In this document: in pieces, positions 59,725 through 64,000 of the stretch | How positions within the stretch are numbered: the stretch's first letter is position 1 | Layout: each line of letters starts with the position of its first letter | Assembly (NCBI GenBank): GCA_002633025.1 | Contig: NMRB01000622.1 | Span: forward strand, 143,602 to 207,601 | DNA: 64,000 nt | From: Notospermus geniculatus | Lineage: Eukaryota > Nemertea > Pilidiophora > Heteronemertea > Lineidae | Direction of reading: 5' to 3' | Notes under the pieces: model-generated | The model's database searches: none | What the model saw: only the letters and a program-made list of their open reading frames with translations | Told to the model about the DNA's origin: nothing | Made by a program: the position numbers and the translations under genes

Positions 59725-60645
59725 TTATGTTGATTGTCTTTTACGTAATACACCCAACATCATGCCAAGCATTTCTTTTCGGAGACGTTTACAAGCTAAC
59801 AAGTGTAAGTACGAATTAAGACAATAATTCATGTTTTCAACTATCATAAACAAGTTGACAAAAATGCGCATTAATTGCTGCTTATCATCGGTGACGGCTC
59901 CCTCGAACAGCCACACGAAAACGAACTCCATATTGCTGAGGATCTGTAAGACGATGAATGCAGTCGTGATCAAAATTGTTGCTGACGTAATCGACGAGTT
60001 GTCCAATGAGGTCGTCTTCTTCAGTGCTTTGTTTCTTTGACTTCGTTTCACGGCTACTATGATACCCGTGTTGAAGATAGAAAGTAGGATGATAGGGATA
60101 TAGGCGCATAGCGAATTTGCGATGGCTTGGTAAAGGGTATCCCACGGTTCATTGAAGTGAAACGGGCAAAACCAATGTTTGTATTTCTCTTGGAATTTAC
60201 GGAGTGCAATGCTGACAGAAGCATAAGTGAAGCCGAGAGTAGGAATGATGGCGGCAGTGACCTTGGCCTTCTTCATGGTGCATATTCTGGCAGCTTGTAA
60301 AGGCCAATTTAAGGCAATAAAACGATCGAATGTCATGACGACTAGTATCATGGGAGAAAGTACTAAGCCTACCTCGAAACTAAACATGTAGTACAGACAA
60401 TATCCATGTTTAATTCTGTTGTTTTTGAAGAGCTGTGGTGCCATTACTAGAAAATAGCGCAGAATCATTCTATCATAGATGTAGACACTGTCAAATACGG
60501 CCACACAACGCATGTAAAAACAGGTCGTACTCTTCTCGTACTTCTTCTGGTTCATTACAAGAAAGCTTAGCGAATTGCCGATCAGCCCCAAAATCATGAG
60601 GAGTGGAGGAATCGGAACTGTTAGAATGTAAACAACGATGTCCAC
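59725..60645 (-). CDS. 7TM receptor gene 3, R-type, ancestral start codon lost
   Basis: An open frame of 306 codons runs from a GTG at 60645 to the stop at 59725 and covers all seven TM segments. It has the family hallmarks (GNSLSFLVMNQ, NNRIKHGYC, TFDRFIALNWPLQAARICT, SQRNKALKK, CKRLRKEM). Homology to the other receptors extends 19 codons further upstream, to 60702, where their ATG is replaced by ATA. The NDS glycosylation site is also lost (GDP). An in-frame TAA lies just upstream and the next ATG is inside TM1. It may therefore be a very recent pseudogene, or start at a non-AUG codon. Confidence 0.85.
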   Translation of the reverse strand: MDIVVYILTVPIPPLLMILGLIGNSLSFLVMNQKKYEKSTTCFYMRCVAVFDSVYIYDRMILRYFLVMAPQLFKNNRIKHGYCLYYMFSFEVGLVLSPMILVVMTFDRFIALNWPLQAARICTMKKAKVTAAIIPTLGFTYASVSIALRKFQEKYKHWFCPFHFNEPWDTLYQAIANSLCAYIPIILLSIFNTGIIVAVKRSQRNKALKKTTSLDNSSITSATILITTAFIVLQILSNMEFVFVWLFEGAVTDDKQQLMRIFVNLFMIVENMNYCLNSYLHLLACKRLRKEMLGMMLGVLRKRQST

Positions 60646-60724
60646 GCTGTGTTTCAGGGGACTTCCTTGGTTGTAACCCGTCGTTGGATCACCGACAAAT
60701 ATCGTGAGGCAGATATGATGCTCT

Positions 60725-61200
60725 CTTTAAATCTCCGTTGACCTCACACGAAAACCGGTGACCGAAAACATACGGGGAAGTGAGCTACATGTATTCTAGT
60801 TTGGGGCTGTATGGGTGATGATGGTGGGCAAAGATCAGTGCAAGCAAACATTCATAAGCTCGCCTATGAAATTTTGGTACAAGGTGCAAGGTGTTTGGAT
60901 TACATATAATATTTAATTTCTGTAGCTGCCAATCGAAGTGGCACTTTTGAAAGCAATATATTCACAAATTTAATGCAACCTCCGATTGGGGTCTGTCGCG
61001 AATACGTTGAAAGTAATCCTTCCCATTCGTACGTCCGTGGCCTTCGCTGATAAAATCGATGAGATGGCTATATTCTAATGAACGATAGGTACTTTTGCCA
61101 GCTCTGATATTAAATCCTTCGTAAAAAAATCTTGTTTCAAGTTGCGAACATTTCCTTAAAGTAACTTTACCTCGTAATAGAACCAGTCTTTATCGGATTA
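60725..61200 (-). promoter_or_regulatory. Conserved 5' flank of receptor gene 3
   Basis: It contains 'gttgacctcacacgaaaaccggtgaccgaaaacat', matching 12731, about 16100 and 63926. Further up, 'agtaactttacctcgtaatag' (61160) matches 'tgtaactttatcaaggtttta' at 13319. Confidence 0.6.
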
Positions 61201-61525
61201 AGAAAAAATAAAATGAAAAGTTACAATGACAGAAATGGAGAGGTCGTTTGACAACGATGACTGAATCCTAAGACGACCTTGCAAAGGAGGAATTAGGGCC
61301 GTTTAGACGACAGGAAAAATCCACGTGCGGTCCGATCGAATCCGATTGTGGTTCAAAACTCTTGCGTGTAAACGCTACCCAATGCGGATTTAAAATGGTC
61401 CCGAATCCACATTGGACCACATTCAAATCTCGTCTAAATGCAAATGAGACCCGATGCGGGTCGATCGGATCCAATCCGTTTGAATCTGAATGTGTTTTTT
61501 TTGGCTCGTCGTCTACGACCCTATA

Positions 61526-62238
61526 CAGGGTGTATCAAAAAAAATGCAACAGTTGGTATTTTCTCCAATATCTATAAATATAGGATGGATATGACAAATA
61601 TACATAGGTCATATTAATCCTGCGGATCTTAGCTTCAAATTGGTACCATTGGCGCCTGAATAGGGTTCCACATGGCTGATCAGGCACTGTTGAAACGAAA
61701 TGGCTTGTAATCCAATTTGTTGCAGGGTTGGGATTTACCTTTGTAAGACGATGCATTTTCCGCCATGATGGGGCCATGAGAACTTGGTCATGACTAAAAC
61801 CAACTGGGGAAGCACAAAGGGCCATAAAACATCACGTTTTACACTTTGCTGAGATCAACATCAAAGATGTTACTTTGTTGATAAAGAATAAATTATGGTT
61901 TTTTTTATCTGTCTGTCGTTGAGTTCTTTATTGGAAGAGTGACAGCAGTTACGCTACCATCTGGGCATTGTCTGTGAATGTTATGCAGTGAATAAGGCAC
62001 AGAATGTCAATAACAACAGGAATCCTCGTCCTGCAACAAATGCAGTTTTAGGTCATTTTGTTTAAACAGTGCTAGATCAGTCATGCGTAACGGTATTTCA
62101 ACATGAACATGATGAATGGTGTCATTTTGAAGCTAAGATCCACAGGATTAATATGACCTATGTATATTTGTCATATCCATTCTAGATTTATAGATATTGG
62201 AGAAAATACCAACTGTTGCGTTTTTTTATACACCCTGT
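61526..62238. mobile_element. Mariner-like MITE, ACAGGGTGTATC ends, TA-flanked
   Basis: ACAGGGTGTATCAAAAAAAA and GATACACCCTGT-type ends with arms of about 110 bp (GCAACAGTTGGTATTTTCTC, CATATTAATCCTG...GATCTTAGCTTCAA). TA lies on both sides. Its interior has no transposase. Confidence 0.85.
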
Positions 62239-62743
62239 ATATTGTATGAATGAAGTGTCGATTTCAATCAATCAAATATACTCCTTACACGGTACTAATG
62301 GTTGGAAAGTCTGAGGAGGCTTGCGCAAAACCGTTAGTGTGATGTGGAAATATGTTCTGTTTTATCGTTTACGACTTCGTTATTCATGTTTTTCCACTTC
62401 ACCCTCTCATTCTTTATGCCTTTATTGCGCCATTCTGTGCTTTGACGAACCACTAGAGAAATAAACCTGCTTCCTGTATAGGCCTACACCTTTTGTTACT
62501 GGAGTGCGAACACGAATCTCCAAAATTTCCACTACTTGGAACCATGACAGTGAAGCTTCTGCCACCTTATGACTCCTGGCGATACCTGTGTGATTGTTTA
62601 GAGATCTCATGCATCGACAGGGTTTCATAAGATGGCAAGCCCGTTGAAAAAATGTTGCCCCCAAAGCGACTAGTTGCACTGTCTCGCAAGTTTGCACGAT
62701 TAATATGTACAAATGCAGTAGGCTGACATACCGGTACTCACGT
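62239..62743. other. 3' flank of receptor gene 4
   Basis: No gene or clear repeat recognised. Confidence 0.5.
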
Positions 62744-63715
62744 TTATCGGCATTTTGGGAATGAACTAAAAAGTATGCTCAGCATTTCTTTTCGAAGGCG
62801 CTTACAAGCTAACAAGTGTAAGTATGAATTGAGGCAATAATTCATATTTTCAAATATCATAGCCAAGTTGAGAAAAATTCGCAATAATTGATGGGTATCG
62901 TCGGTGACTTCTCCTTCCAACACCAACACAAAGAGAGTCTCCGTACTGCTGAGAATCTGCAGGACGATGAACGCAGTCGTAATTAAAATTGTTGCTGACG
63001 TAATCGACGAGTCGTCCAATGAGGTCGTCTTCTTAAGTGCTTTGTTTCTTTGACTTCGTTTCACAGCTACGATGACACCCGTGTTAAAGAGAGAAAGTAA
63101 GATGATTGGGATATAGATGGCCAGCGAATCTCCGAGGGCACCGGAAAGTTCATCCCACGGTTCATTGAAGTGATACGGGCAGAACCAATGTTTATATTTC
63201 TCTTGGAATGTACGTAGTGTAACGTTTACGAGGAAATAAGGAATACCGAGTGTAGAAATGACGGCGGCAGTGACCTTGGCCTTGTGCATGGTGCATATTC
63301 TGGCTGCTTGTAAAGGCCAAGTTAAGGCAATAAAACGATCGAATGTCATGACGACAAGTACCATGGGAGAAAGAACCAAGCCTACCTCGACGCTTGACTG
63401 GTAATAAACGCAGTACCCATGTTTTACTTCCTTGTTTTTGAAGAGTTGTGGCGCCATTACTAGGAGATACCGTAGAACCATTCTAGCATAGATGTAGACA
63501 CTGTCAAATATGGCCACACAGCGCATGTAAAAACAGGTGGTACTCTTCTCGTACTTCTTCTGGTTCATTACAAGAAAGCTTAGTGTATTGCCGATCAGCC
63601 CCAAAGTCATGAGCAACGGGGGGATTGGAACTGTTAGAATGTAAACAGCGATGTCTACGCTGTGTCTCAGCGAACTTTCTTGGGTGTAACCTGTCGTTAA
63701 ATCATTTACGAACAT
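62744..63715 (-). CDS. Intronless rhodopsin-like 7TM receptor, E-type, gene 4
   Basis: 323 residues from ATG at 63713-63715, the codon that aligns with the start of the other receptors; an in-frame TTG nine codons upstream is not needed. All hallmarks are present: GNTLSFLVMNQ, KEVKHGYCVYYQSSVEVGL, MTFDRFIALTWPLQAARICT, the disulphide Cys before PYHFNEPWDE, SQRNKALKK and CKRLRKEM. The N-terminal sequon is lost (NDL). It pairs with gene 2 by its EVKHGYC signature. Plasma-membrane G-protein-coupled receptor, ligand unknown. Confidence 0.93.
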   Translation of the reverse strand: MFVNDLTTGYTQESSLRHSVDIAVYILTVPIPPLLMTLGLIGNTLSFLVMNQKKYEKSTTCFYMRCVAIFDSVYIYARMVLRYLLVMAPQLFKNKEVKHGYCVYYQSSVEVGLVLSPMVLVVMTFDRFIALTWPLQAARICTMHKAKVTAAVISTLGIPYFLVNVTLRTFQEKYKHWFCPYHFNEPWDELSGALGDSLAIYIPIILLSLFNTGVIVAVKRSQRNKALKKTTSLDDSSITSATILITTAFIVLQILSSTETLFVLVLEGEVTDDTHQLLRIFLNLAMIFENMNYCLNSYLHLLACKRLRKEMLSILFSSFPKCR

Positions 63716-63899
63716 TTTGTAGACTAAAATATATCCGCTCAATTTTCAATACGACCTATGATGGTTTTGGTGCAATGTATTTTCAGGATGAATGAGGAAA
63801 CTGTTCCTGTATGTTTATATGTTTATTGGGAAGTCATTTTATATCATGACCCATGTCAAGAATGAGTTAGACATACATGTACCAGAAAAGCTTTAAAAT

Positions 63900-64000
63900 T
63901 TGACTTGTTTCATGCGTTATTTGGTTGACCTCAGACGAAAACCGATGACTAACATGAATAGATAGAGAGAAGGGCTACTAGTATCTGGGTGATGATATTT
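63900..64000 (-). promoter_or_regulatory. Conserved 5' flank of receptor gene 4 (cut by window end)
   Basis: 'gttgacctcagacgaaaaccgatgacta' matches the upstream block of the other three receptors. Confidence 0.6.

Overview
The window looks like nuclear DNA of a marine invertebrate animal, most likely a deuterostome (amphioxus, hemichordate or echinoderm type). I cannot fix the species. The reasons are spliced genes with GT-AG introns, intronless lineage-specific rhodopsin-like receptors in tandem, a Ty3/gypsy retrotransposon, tRNA-derived SINEs, and very dense short inverted-repeat (foldback/MITE-like) elements with frequent TACATGTA and TAGGCCTA words. No prokaryotic gene organisation is present. 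Assembly flaws are a 620-base N gap (32957-33576), a 55-base C run ending in N (8812-8867) and single Ns at 44652 and 49209.

Layout. 1-11 kb is almost wholly repeats: nested foldbacks, a TTAA-flanked MITE, and a 3.5-kb compound element (5177-8635) holding a 1-kb foldback, a GGTACC minisatellite and an array of regularly spaced A- and T-tracts. 11.5-15.8 kb carries two intronless minus-strand 7TM receptors. 16-24 kb holds repeats, a broken pogo-like transposase, a broken MULE-like transposase and a TatD-type nuclease fragment. 24.7-33 kb is a Ty3/gypsy retrotransposon: LTR, primer site, gag, a -1 frameshift site, pol, and an extra ORF in the env position with the motifs of an SGNH (GDSL-like) hydrolase. 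33.6-42 kb is intergenic with SINEs and foldbacks, plus the last exon of an acyl-CoA synthetase/4CL-like gene on the minus strand. 42.4-44.5 kb is a spliced plus-strand 7TM receptor cut off in TM7 by a repeat. 44.9-50.1 kb carries five plus-strand exons of a 4CL-like adenylating enzyme. 53.2-54.4 kb carries two more exons of such an enzyme on the minus strand. 54.7-59.6 kb is again foldback DNA, including a tandem array of palindromes and a receptor pseudogene scrap. 59.7-63.7 kb has two more intronless minus-strand receptors, one with a lost start codon.

How the pieces relate. The four intronless receptors form two repeats of a two-gene block (one NNRIKHGYC-type and one EVKHGYC-type gene each), and their 5' flanks are homologous. 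The eight 4CL-like exons have mutually compatible intron phases and together cover one enzyme from the middle of the N-domain to the stop, but they lie on both strands in scrambled order. Either two complementary partial paralogues overlap here, or the locus has been rearranged or misassembled. The most distinctive element is the gypsy retrotransposon with an SGNH-like third ORF. The dominant theme is foldback DNA: dozens of elements with long inverted arms, several nested, one forming the splice acceptor of a coding exon. All functional statements come from reading the sequence by eye; no database search was run.
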